Part shown: in pieces, positions 43,001 to 53,287 of the stretch | Numbering within the stretch: the stretch's first letter is position 1 | Layout: every line of letters begins with the position of its first letter | Source: Chondrus crispus | Taxonomy: Eukaryota; Rhodophyta; Florideophyceae; Gigartinales; Gigartinaceae | Direction: 5' to 3' | Assembly: GCF_000350225.1 (NCBI RefSeq) | Contig: NW_005179069.1 | Coordinates: 200,219 to 264,218, forward strand | Length of the DNA: 64,000 nt | Notes under the pieces: model-generated | Databases searched by the model: none | The model's input: only the letters and a program-made list of their open reading frames with translations | What the model was told of the DNA's origin: nothing | Made by a program: the position numbers and the translations under genes

Positions 43001-43579
43001 CCTGTACTCATTCGGAGCTTGCTCGCGAAGGGTCGGGAAGCCGCCCGCGAATGTACCCGTGGGGTCCGGCGGGGTTTCCCGTGATCTTAATTCGATCATG
43101 TCGGAGAGAAGAGGAGCCCTCCACCCCGCCGCGCTAAGCTCTCCTTCCCGCTTTGGTTACGCGACGTGATGATGCGAGCACATCGCATCTCACGTTCCTC
43201 GATCGTGCACGAGAGCGTGTGTCGGCCGGTTGTCGATTGCTTGTACCACGCGTGTCCCGTACGCGCACGTAATGAACGTGCCGATCGGCGTCGGCGTAAT
43301 TTCTCATCGTTAATTTCCCCATACTTTAGGGGGACGGCGGCGGTTTGGTGGTGATACCGGCATCCGAGGCATGAGGAGCGAGCTCACTTTTTGCTTGCGC
43401 ATCGGATCTCGGATCCCGTTTGAACCTGTCACTGTCCATGCGCGTGAACTTAACGAGCGCATGCGGTCGCTGCCTGCATGGTCCTTCTCCTCAGAGGTCG
43501 GCCCCTCCCGGGCAGTACGGACTGCCCGAGGCCTATTCCTTAATTTATCCAGTCGACGGAGCGGTTGAGGGTCCCCCCT
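40086..43579 (-). other. Long unassigned region between chromovirus pol and 3' LTR
   Basis: About 3.5 kb of GC-rich DNA. Two long frames overlap antisense at 40,355-41,062 (minus, 235 codons) and 40,392-41,135 (plus, 247 codons), both Arg/Ala/Pro-rich, as expected by chance in GC-rich DNA. A minus-strand piece at 40,195-40,473 with DKREAWFDRFTQLLRD looks more protein-like. No envelope features (signal peptide, fusion peptide, membrane anchor) were seen. The region also carries duplicated palindromes (42,101-42,211) and a short tandem repeat (about 42,529-42,583). Confidence 0.5.
42101..42211. repeat. Tandemly duplicated palindromes in the chromovirus 3' region
   Basis: Two near-identical units, each starting AGTTCATCCAAAACGTCCGC and ending CTGTCTATTACAG. 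The second holds a perfect 28-bp palindrome at 42,170-42,197 centred on CCGCGG; the first (42,106-42,133) is nearly perfect. Strong hairpin potential. Confidence 0.9.
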
Positions 43580-45010
43580 TTAAGGTTGAACGTCCGCGCT
43601 CGCCCCGGGGCTTAGATCCTTTCCTGTGCGTCTTCGAAGACGCAGCGCATAGCGAGACACCAATTCCTCCGGGATGTGGGTGCGTGCCGTCCAAGTAGGT
43701 GAGTAGTAGTCCGCCCACTTGATGAGGAACTCCGTTGTTCCGTCTCCCATCTCTCGATGCCTGAGTAACTTCTCGACGGCGTACTGTGTTCCCTCCCTGA
43801 CGTTGTCGGCAAGGTCACGCGGGGTCGTCGTGATCACCCGTGGCGCGTCCATCGGCGGGAGCGCGTATACGCAGCGGTCTGCGGAGACTCGCTCGGTGGC
43901 GCCATCACGATCGATTGTGATGGTTCGACGATCGTTGGAGAGGACGCGGTACGGACCCATGGCGGGCGAGGCGAGCTTGTTCGACGTCTTGCCTCCGTCG
44001 GTGGGGTTCAGGTACACGAAATCACCTGGCTCGAGACGCGTGTTGACCGTTCGGAAGCGCTTATCGAAGTCGCGTTTGTAACGGGCTTGCGTGCGTCGCA
44101 AGCTTCCGTAGGCCTTCTGTATGGTCGCGTCCAGGGTCTTCAGGAACTCTGCACGTTGCGTGCCCCTATCGGCAGGGGGCGCGTCCCCGCCGGTTCGTCG
44201 AAGAGAAAACGCCGGCGGGGGCTTGCTGAGCACGAGCTCAAGCGGATTCGTTCTTGTCGTTCGGTGTACGAGGGAGTTATATGCGTACGTTAACGGTCCC
44301 ACGTACACGTCTCAGTCGTCTTGATGCTCGTTCATGCAATTGCGGAGCATCGACGCAATTGTTCGGATATAACGTTCCACCTGCTCGTTCGTCTGGGGGT
44401 AGCACGTGAACGTATCAAGGTTCGTAATTCCCACCACCCGGCATGTGCTTGAAAGAACTTTGCATTGAACTGCGGTCCGTTATCCGAGAGTAGCAAGCGT
44501 GGAGCGCCGTACTTAAAGACCCACGCTTCGCATAAGGCCACTGCGACGGTGTAGGTGGTTACCGTTCGCAGCGCGACGACCTGCGTTAACTTCGAAAAGC
44601 GGTCGGTGATTACTAGGAGGAATCGTTTCCCTGCCTTGGTCTTTGGGAGAGGCCCCAGTATATCAATCGCGAGGCTCTCCAATGGCCGCGTCGCCGGAAA
44701 TAACCTCAATCTGTTTAGGTGTTTCCGAAGCTTGACGCGGTTCATTGCACAGGTTCGAAAACCTCTTACGGTCGACGCGACGCCCGCGGCCAAGTGTGGC
44801 TAGTAGTACTCGCGACAGAGCGCGTAGTACATGCGGTTTTGCCCCGGATGCCCGGCGATGGCCGGGTTATGGCAGAGCCGCAGCAACCGGGCGCGTAGAG
44901 TCGGAGGGACCACCTCCTGGACAATATCAGGGTCGAAGGGGTGTCTCCGTTGAGCACCCCTTGGTAGTCCTCGAAGAACGCGGAGTCCCGGGACTCTGGT
45001 TGTCGTGCCA
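43580..45010 (-). pseudogene. Chromovirus integrase with chromodomain
   Basis: From upstream to downstream: an HHCC-type region (near 44,800-44,900), the catalytic core with LAIDILGPLPKTKAG (near 44,630-44,680) and LLLSDNGPQFNAKFF (near 44,450-44,500), and the C-terminal region with LEPGDFVYLNP (near 44,010-44,045). A chromodomain follows (about 43,640-43,785) with AVEKLLRHRE and EFLIKWADY. The chromodomain would steer insertion toward particular chromatin. It diagnoses the chromovirus branch of Ty3/gypsy. Broken. Confidence 0.88.
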
Positions 45011-45020
45011 AAACCGTTTG

Positions 45021-46693
45021 TCAGAAGTCATCCACTCGTTGTTCCTCGGCTATCTCCTCTATCGTAAGAGGAGCCTGCAGGTCGTCCTGCGGAGGGGCCA
45101 CCTGGGAACCCGACATATCGGCTTCGAAGTCTTGGGCACGATCGAGGTCCACGGCGTCGAACTCCTCGTTCTCTGCCGAGAAGGCGTCAGGTTCTTCTAG
45201 AGCGGGGGCTTCGTCGGCGCCACTCGGCTCATCGCGCGCTCGGGGGCGCGAACTCCTTCGATATTTCGTTCGGTTCCTTGACGTCACGAAGACGTGGTCG
45301 GCCTCGTGGTCGCCGCTCGCCGTACATACGTGGTCCGCGAGCTTGTCCGAGACATCACGAACGGTCGTGTCCGTTCCGTAGGTGGGGATGTCGTCGTTCA
45401 CCTCGACAACCGGGCGAAGGTCGTCGGCGATCCTCGGTGATACGAGGCGTGACAGGGCGTCGGGAACCCGTTGCACGCCCCCGTGGCGGTACTGAATGGT
45501 GAAATAGTATTCAGCCAGACTCACCCGCCACCGGGTGAGTCTTCCAGAGCTCTCGGTCAGGGACATGAGCCACCTCAGAGCGTCGTGATCCGTTCGGACG
45601 GTGAACTTCGTTCCCTCGACGTAAGGCCGTAGTGTGCGGACGGCCCACACTGCAGCGAAGGACTCGCGCTCCGTAGCGCTGTCGTTGCGCTTGCTGTCGT
45701 TTAATGAATAAGACCAATATCCGACGGGACGCTAGTCGTTGGTTTCGTCGTGTTCTTGCAGCAGCGTAACCCGAGTTGGTACGCGCTTGCATCGGTATCG
45801 ATCATGTACGGCCGACCATACCGCGGAAGCGCAAGTATCGGTGGAGCGATCATCTTTGCCTTGAGGTCCTCGAACGCTTGAAGCTGGGCCTCCGTCGGAT
45901 TATCGAAGTCGGGGTCGGCGTCCTTGCCGGTCATGTCGGTTAGCGGTCGAGCTATCTTCGCAAACCCCCTGACAAAACGGCGGTAGACGTTGCACGCCCC
46001 GAGGAACGAGCGCACCTGCGTAAGCGTCCTCGGGAACGTGAACGTCTTGAAGGCGTCGGCCGCCGTTTCGGCCACGCTGAGCTTACCTGGGGATATCACG
46101 TGTCCCAGGTAATGGACCTTCGGACGGAAGAAGCTACACTTCTTGAGCTTGACGGAAATACCGGCGGTCCTCAACAAGCTCAAGACAGTGTCGAGATGTT
46201 TGGCGTGCTCCTCGTGCGTTCAGGAGAAAACGATGACGTCGTCGAGGTATACGAGACATATCTACCATCTTAAGAGATACAAGATGATGTCCAATGCACG
46301 TTCGAATGTGGCCGGTGCCCCTTTGGGTCCGAAAGGCATACGCAAATGGCGAAACGTACCCATATGCGTGGTTAACGTGGTCTTATCCCGGTCCTCCAGC
46401 GCGATCAGTATTTTCCAGTACCCTGAGTTGCAGTCGAGCGTCGTTATGACGGCTGCATCCCCAAACGAATCGATGAAGTCGTCCATCCGGGGCAGCGGAT
46501 ACGAATACGTTGCCGTCTTTGCGTTGAGACGTCGGTAGTCAACGCAAAACCGAAGAGAGCCATCTTTCTTCGGTTCGAGCACCACCGGCGAAGCCCACTC
46601 GGTGCTCGCAGGTTCGATAAACACGGCGTTCAACATCTTGCTTACTTCTTTAGCGACCATCTCGCGCATGGCGGGCCCCTTTCGATAGGGCAT
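45021..46693 (-). pseudogene. Chromovirus reverse transcriptase and RNase H
   Basis: RT fingers and palm are seen with SPVVLEPKKDGSLRFCVDYR (near 46,540-46,600) and TTLDCNSGYWKI (near 46,410-46,450). The connection and thumb (45,701-46,183) show VHYLGHVISPGKLSV and a typical YRRFVRGFAKIARPL stretch. RNase H shows FTVRTDHDALRWLMS (near 45,560-45,605). An acidic linker (45,021-45,300) separates RNase H from integrase. Broken in several places. Confidence 0.88.
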
Positions 46694-47077
46694 TGAACGA
46701 ATCGGTTTTGTTCCTGCCTCGAGTGGTATGCGGTGCTCCGTTGCTCGTATCGTACCGAGCGCACCGCTCTACAGACTCGAATGCCTACGGAGCATGTCGA
46801 GTACGCGTGCGCGGAGCTTGTCATCATCGATGTATGACAAGTCCATTCCTTTTTCCTAATTCTCCGGCAAATTTTCGGGACCCTTAGTTGTGGCTTGCGC
46901 GGTGCCCTCCGTTGGTGAGGGACTCCGTCGGCCGGTCGTCGGTGCCGGCGTGATTTTCCTCGGCGACCTTATTTTCCGGGGAGCTTGGTCGGACAGCTCC
47001 CCCTCTCCCTGCTTGCACGTCCAAGTCGGTGAGACGCAGCGCGTGTGCGATCTACGCCCCGACCCGGCGGTCGGGCG

Positions 47078-47707
47078 TCAGTATCGCCAGCGGATTGCGC
47101 TTTGCGTACCGAAAACGGTGCGCTTCGGGAGGCGCCTCGCTTGGCGCGAAAAATTGGGGACGATCACGTCGAAGGTCTGGTTCGGTAAGACCTCGGCTAC
47201 ACCGTTCGTCAGCCTCACTCCGTGTCGATGTTGAAGTGACGGTTTCGGTTCCAAGAAACCGAGGCCGCTCCCCGCAGTGGTGACGCGTATCCTGGCTTGC
47301 GACATCGCGGGGATCGTGACCCAACGTGCGACACGGATTGCTTGCGGAGCTTCCTCGCAAACCTCAGCCCGGGTTGACTGGCGGCCGTGGCGCCTGGTTG
47401 GGGGAGACGGCTCTCCCTTCCTATTGACAATGGCGACAGAGCCACTTTGTCGGAGCTCGAGCCCCTGCCCATCTATGTCGATACTTCGAACGTGCGCGTC
47501 GATGACCGCAGTGCCCAGAAGGACCGGTACCGCAAGCTGGTCGGCGACCACGAACGGAATGCGGAACGTCGTGTTCCGCAGTCGGACGGCCAGCTGCACG
47601 ACCGCAGTCAGCTTGAGCGAGTTACTGTTCGCGCCTGCCAACTGTGGCAGGGGTGCGTCGCGTATGACGTATCGCGTCCAATCGGGGGGAAGGTCGGCCT
47701 TCCTCAC
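47078..47707 (-). pseudogene. Chromovirus protease region
   Basis: A 209-codon minus-strand frame with FVVADQLAVPVLLGTAVID, the usual C-terminal half of retropepsin-like domains in Ty3/gypsy, followed by a linker leading to RT. It lies between the gag zinc knuckle and RT, as expected. Confidence 0.65.
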
Positions 47708-49064
47708 AAAGTTATACCCTGAGCAGGTATCGACTGCAATGGTATGAGGCTTGAACGCGTTCCTCTCGGTGGCGATCGAGCCGAGGACGTTTTAGATCTT
47801 CGATGTCATCAAGCAGATGACACCGTCGACTACCTTCGGCGACGACTGCCCGGCCAGGTAGTTCCGCTTGTGCCGCCGGCGCAGGTTCCGGCTTCTCTCC
47901 TGTGGTTTTCTGCCTCGGTCGCGGGGCTTCCGTCGGTCGGTGACGTCCTTGCGGCAAGTCGCGTCCGTACGCGACTTGATTTTTTCTGGCAGCCCCGGAC
48001 TCACCTGGGTCCGGCCGCCTGCGCGTTCGATGCGCTCCGTAATAGGCATGTGTCTCACGGTGGCCACGGTGCCTTCCTCTAGGCGTGCCGGGCTCTCTGC
48101 TGCCTCGGGGCCTTTGTCCTCCCGCGCCAGACTTACTGAAGTCTCGATGCGCTCGTGCGGGGTCGAGGGGAATATTATCGGCAAACATTCCCCTCCTCCG
48201 CCGTGGGAAAGTCGTGACGGCTCTGGGTTGGTGCGACAAGACGGCTTACGCGACCGCGCGAACGTAACCGTCTTTACGGGGTTTTCGAAATACCCGAGCT
48301 GTCAGAGCTATCCGCCATGCTATCGTTAGCTAGCGCGTCAACGGGTCCGTGGCCGTGGTGGTGCGCGTCGTTCCCCCACCCCGGCTGGGCATCCTCTACG
48401 AAGTAATCGGAAACTTCGCGACCTTGAATTGCAACGTCCGGTCGTTGCAATATTTGAGGAGCGGAGAGAACGGGCTCTCCTCCGCCTCCTTCCGTGGGCA
48501 GGGGGTTCGGATCCCCAACCCAATCTTTGAAGTACATGATGATGGCCTTCTGTACTCCTTGAGGCAACTGGGTACGGCCCCGGTCGCCTCGTCCATCTCG
48601 ATGGGGATACCGCGTATCCGTCCAACGAGGGTCACGTCGATTCCTTTGACCGGCTCTCGGGTGTCGGTACCCGCCTTCACGAGGGGCGAAACGGACGCCC
48701 CCACCCGATCGCCTCCGGTCACCTCGCCGCGGGCCTCTGTCTTTGCGCGTAGACTGCTGGATGAGATTGCACATTCCGGGACGCATCTTTATCTGATAGC
48801 GGTAGTTCCTGTACGCCGTGAACAGACGTTGTTCAGGCGACAGGAACGGGCATGCGTACATGGCGTGTCCGTACGCCCGACACAGCCAGCAAACGACACA
48901 GCCAGCAAACGTACGCGCTGCTATCCGTCGACAAGAACGTCGCTGCGTGACGTGCATCCTCGTCGGTGAGTCGAGGCACGTAAGGCGGCACGGGACCCCC
49001 TTCTCGGCAGGAGATATCCAGCTCTGCCATGTTGTAGTTCGGACTACCCTTGGCTTTCGGCGTG

Positions 49065-49693
49065 TGTCGTGCACTGAGGGGGAACGGTGCGAACTCCCTC
49101 GGCAGAGCGCGCGCGTTCGGCGGAGCGTTAGGGGGGTTGTCGGGAGACCACCCGTAAGGGAACGGGACTCGGCCGGGCGCGAAGCGCCGTAAGGAATTAG
49201 AGGGGTATAAGGAAATAGAGGACACGCCCAGGAGGGGCGGGGCGGTGGGGACAGACTGGTGCGAACGCTACCGTAGGGGAACAAGGGGCGCGAGCGGCAG
49301 AGGTAGGTGGGAATCGGGGACGTAGATAGCTCGCGTGGTACCGTCGTGTGACGGGGACCGGCGCGAGGCTACAACTCCGATTCCAGAAACTCAGATTGTA
49401 GACCCAGGCTTCGTGAGGTTTTACCTGGGGTTGGACGTCGCCTATGTACTAGCCGATGTCGGAGCTATAATTATTTAAACTAAAAATACTAAATTAAACG
49501 GCGGCGGTGACCGGAGAAAAACTTCCTCGTTAGGAGGTATGACACCCATTACAAGTGGGGATTTACACCTGTACGCAGGGGCCTTGAGGCCCGGTTACAC
49601 GTGGCGACGGGTACACGTGGGCACCCGAGAAAGAGTCACGCTGGCCGGGGACAGGTGTCCTGAGCAAAAGATGAGGTGTATCAGTGCACTACA
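49065..49693. repeat. Solo LTR, family C, inside chromovirus gag
   Basis: 629 bp, ends TGTCGTGCACTGAG and ATCAGTGCACTACA, flanked by the exact 5-bp duplication GCGTG (49,060-49,064 and 49,694-49,698). Same family as 14,669-15,569. Contains GGACAGGTGTCC and several CACGTG sites. Confidence 0.92.
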
Positions 49694-50197
49694 GCGTGTG
49701 TGCGAACGCAGTCGCGGAGCTTCCAGTCAAACCCTTGGAAGTTGGCGTGGGAGGTCGGCCTCCCGCCCGGTCGAAGCCTTGCGTAATGGGGACAGGATCA
49801 GCCTGCCACTCATCTTCTCCAATGTGGAGGGCGGTCGCCGGCAAACTTGTTCCGTGCAGCCTCGGAGTTCGGATTCCCATCGCTGCCGGCTTCAGATCCC
49901 GCAGCAGTAACCGGCGATGAGCGCGATAGGTTGTTCCCTTTGCCGTTGCGATACGGCGAATTGTTGAGGGTTCAGTCTTCTGTTGTCCGGGCAATCCTTG
50001 CGTCGTCTCCGCCACTGCGGCCCGGGTCGCAGTGGACAACCCGCGCACGAAGTAGTGCGCAATGGGTTGTTCTGAGAACACGGCCGTGCCCCGGAACGCG
50101 GCGGATTCCAGCCGGTCCGCCAACGTGTTCTCGGTTTCGTGAGGGAGCTGTCGCGCCGATTCGACAGCATCAAACGCTTCCCCCAACACGTCGTCGG

Positions 50198-51950
50198 TGT
50201 AGTGCAATAATGGGCTCTACAGGGGGGTGACAAGAAAGGAAAATATTTGGATATGAAAAGTAGTCCGGGTTGGGGGACACACGTGTGAATAACTGCACAG
50301 TTTTAATTTTTAATTATTTTATTTTATTTAGTTAATTAGTTGGCATTAATTTTGCTGACACTAGATTAGATCTAGGATCCAGCGCCGCGAGCCACTCTAG
50401 TGGCTCCGGCGGGGCGATATGTACCTTAGCCCTCTGACCACCAAGTCAGTAAAGGTAACCCGAGTTGCCGGAGTTGAATGTCGTCTTGGTCGAAGTCCGT
50501 CTCTACCAAGACGCTCCCTTTTACCTAAGCCTACGGCATCCTTCAGCGCTCGGGGGTCCCATTCCTTTTCCCTTTATTTCCCAATCTAACCCGAGTTGCC
50601 AGAGTCTGATATCGCCTTGGTTGAAGTCCGTCTTTTACAAGACATTACCTTTAACTACAGATTACTTTATCCTTTGCGCTCGGGGGTCCCCTTTTTCCTT
50701 ATCAATTTTCCTTTACTTCCCTATCCTAATTTCCCTTAATCTTGAGTTGGTCCCACCTTGAAGGATTGCGATCCGCAACGTGACGTCACTTGTCATCGGG
50801 CTTTTGTGTTGGTGCACCAGTGGTGCTTTTATCAGTGTTGGTTCCATCGGAATCTGGTTGCGACCGATCCGTTGTTGGTACTTTGCCATCGGGCAGTACG
50901 ACGGTGTAGCGCTGCTACGTTTTCTTCTTTCCCGACGGGCTACGTTGCGATGTCCCCGTCGAAGACCTTATCAAGGGTATAAGGTGTACAAGGCCCTCTT
51001 CGAGCATTGGATTTACGACCCATCGGACCAAGTTTACCTAAACACCCCTCCGAACTCGTCGAGCAGTCGCCTTTACAAGTCTCTACCACCATTTACCGAT
51101 CCCGGGCTGGGCCCTTCTCTTTGCCCCCCCCCTATCAAGGATCCGAGCTACTGCGGGCCGCAAACCCGCTTAAAGAGGACAGGGAGCTTCGAACACTCCG
51201 TAGCGCTGTGCCGTTGGCAGTTGTTGTTTTTGTTGCTGTTGTTTGTGTTGGACCGTCGGACCTTGGTCTCTGCCTAATAGGCGAATTGCACTACAAAAGT
51301 GGTCTCCCGACCTAGAATTGCGTACAGGAGACCCGACCTAGAAACTGCGTAAGCTGAAACGGACTACAGGAGTTATATCTGCGACGTAAGTTTATTCAGG
51401 TGCAGTGGCGTTTTCTATTTTTTTCTTTGTGTTAAGTTAGGTTCGTTTTTGGAAACGAACCATGTCGACAAGCGCCCCCGGAGACGTCGGTCCCGGGGCG
51501 AGTAGGAGCGGATCGGCAAGGGCGTCGAGGATCCCGCGAGGTCCTCGCACCCGAAGCCAGGCCAATACGGCCACGGATCCCGAGGGTCAAGATTCCCCGA
51601 CGGGGATTGAAACCGACAAGGATAACCTATCCTACAGGTTCGAGAAGATGGGCGAGGAAATTCGCCAAGAGATGACGAAAAATCTCGAGGCTGAATTAGC
51701 CCTCGTCCGGAAGCAACTGGAGTTGCAGACATCCGAGTTCCACACCGTTTTGGGAGAGCTGTCGGCTCGAGTGGATCTCGTCGAGAAGGAGCGAGGTGAG
51801 GCGACCGACGGTCTGGAGCCGGAGGTCCTAGCCTCGTTGAAAATTTCAGTCAAGGACGCGAGGCGCGACGCGAATCAAGCCTTGGAGTCCTTAGGAAAAG
51901 TCAAAGCAAGCATCGATGACCGATTCGATCGCGCCGCGCAACGTCTCAAG
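50198..51950 (+). mobile_element. Family A element, 5' LTR plus start of gag, truncated
   Basis: The LTR (50,198-51,295; ends TGTAGTGCAATA and ATTGCACTACA) is followed by the primer site and gag from an ATG at 51,462. The gag is open and closely similar to the copy at 26,982 up to about 51,950, where the match stops and chromovirus gag (opposite strand) begins. The element's 3' part and second LTR are gone. It sits in opposite orientation to its chromovirus host. Confidence 0.88.
51462..51950 (+). pseudogene. Gag N-terminal part, family A (truncated copy)
   Basis: Same opening as the 26,982 copy and the same coiled-coil section with LVRKQLELQTSEFHTVLGEL. The frame then runs by chance into the antisense of chromovirus gag. 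Useful for comparing the two family A copies. Confidence 0.8.
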
Positions 51951-53287
51951 GAGACCGGGCCCGCTCGTGTCGTCGTGGAGCTGACCGGCGCGGAGGCCGC
52001 ATGGTGTAAGTCGTATACAACCGCTCTGCGTCCCACTCGAGGAAGTGAGCGAAGACATAGATTGCCACACCTTCGGTCAGGTGTTGGGCATTGAAGGTTA
52101 TCCGGATATCCTTCAGGAACCGGAGCAACTGAATGGCGTCAGTACCGGCGAAGCTCTTCATCGTGGGACGGCGCCCACGGCAGCGTTGGATGCACTTCGC
52201 AATCCGTCCGGCGTCATCCGACGTAAAAAGCCTCGACGTGTTGTCCAACCGATACATCCGGTAGTTCGCGACGGCGCTGAACTCCTGTATCATGGTGTGG
52301 ACAGGCTCGACCTCGGGTTCGGCGGGACCCAACGTTCCGAACGGAGGGACGGGCAAGCTTTGGACGTCGACGGGGCCGGGATGTGCGGTAAGATCCGTCG
52401 GCTGGTAGCCGCCCCGGCGAGGATCGAGGGAAGAATCGGTTCCCGTGATCCGCGTGCGATTCCTCCACGGCCCTGGTCGAGTTCGGTCCGTACCCGTCGT
52501 GACTGCTGCATGCTTCCCGAGGCATGCGGCAGGGCTTGAGTCTCGGACGGGAAGTTCGCGTCCGCCGTCGGCTTGATGTCCTCCGCCCTCTGGCTGGTGA
52601 TGGCACCAGCCAGGGGCCACTCTTGCGATCCGAACGGGCCCGGGGGAACAGTGGCACCGGACCTACTCGAGGGGGCTCCGGGCGGCCCCTCGGCCGAGGT
52701 CTGTTCCATCTCACGGGCACGGCGGCGAGTTGAGTTAGGCTCCGCCGCCATGTGCGCGAACGTTCCCATCTGTTCGGCTAATGGGAAGGCTTGCGGGTCT
52801 CGTCGAACCCCGTAGTTGGCACTGGCGGGTCGACCCGCAACCTCGACGGCGGGGGAATCCATGCGCGCGTCCTCGACCAGCACCAAACGGGCGTACAGCT
52901 GGTCGACGAGCGCGCGCAGGTTCTCCAAGGACTGAGTTACGCGCTCGAACTTTCCTTCGCGGAGGGAGCGCAAGTCCTCCATACAGCGGGAGTAGACGAT
53001 GCTAGAGACGTCCATACGGAGAGATGTTCGGAAATCTTCGATGTACTCCGCGATGCGATCGTACATCGTGCGAGCGCGTCCTTTGGAGAAGTCAGGCGAC
53101 GGTTCGCGGTCTCGAGGACCTGCGTCGCCGTCGCCCACTTGGACGCGTAGCGCGGCCTCTCGCACATCCGCCGGCTCGGAGCGGATCGAAGTCGGGTACT
53201 CGGCGCTCATCTCAAGGCGTACGGACGCCGACGTAAAGGACAACCTTCTCGGCGTGATCTTGAAGGTATTCTAGGTCGGGAGACCAG

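Larger units (their letters stand above)
48275..53243 (-). pseudogene. Chromovirus gag, split by two insertions
   Basis: The N-terminal part (about 51,950-53,210) starts MSAEYPTSIRSEPADVREA, with a helical first half and a Pro/Ser-rich middle. The following capsid-like part includes LRFLKDIRITFNAQHLTEG (near 52,060-52,120). The next part (49,694-50,197) has FDAVESARQLPHETENTLAD. The zinc-knuckle part CWLCRAYGHAMYAC lies near 48,850-48,895. A family A element (50,198-51,950) and a family C solo LTR (49,065-49,693) sit inside it. Broken. Confidence 0.75.
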
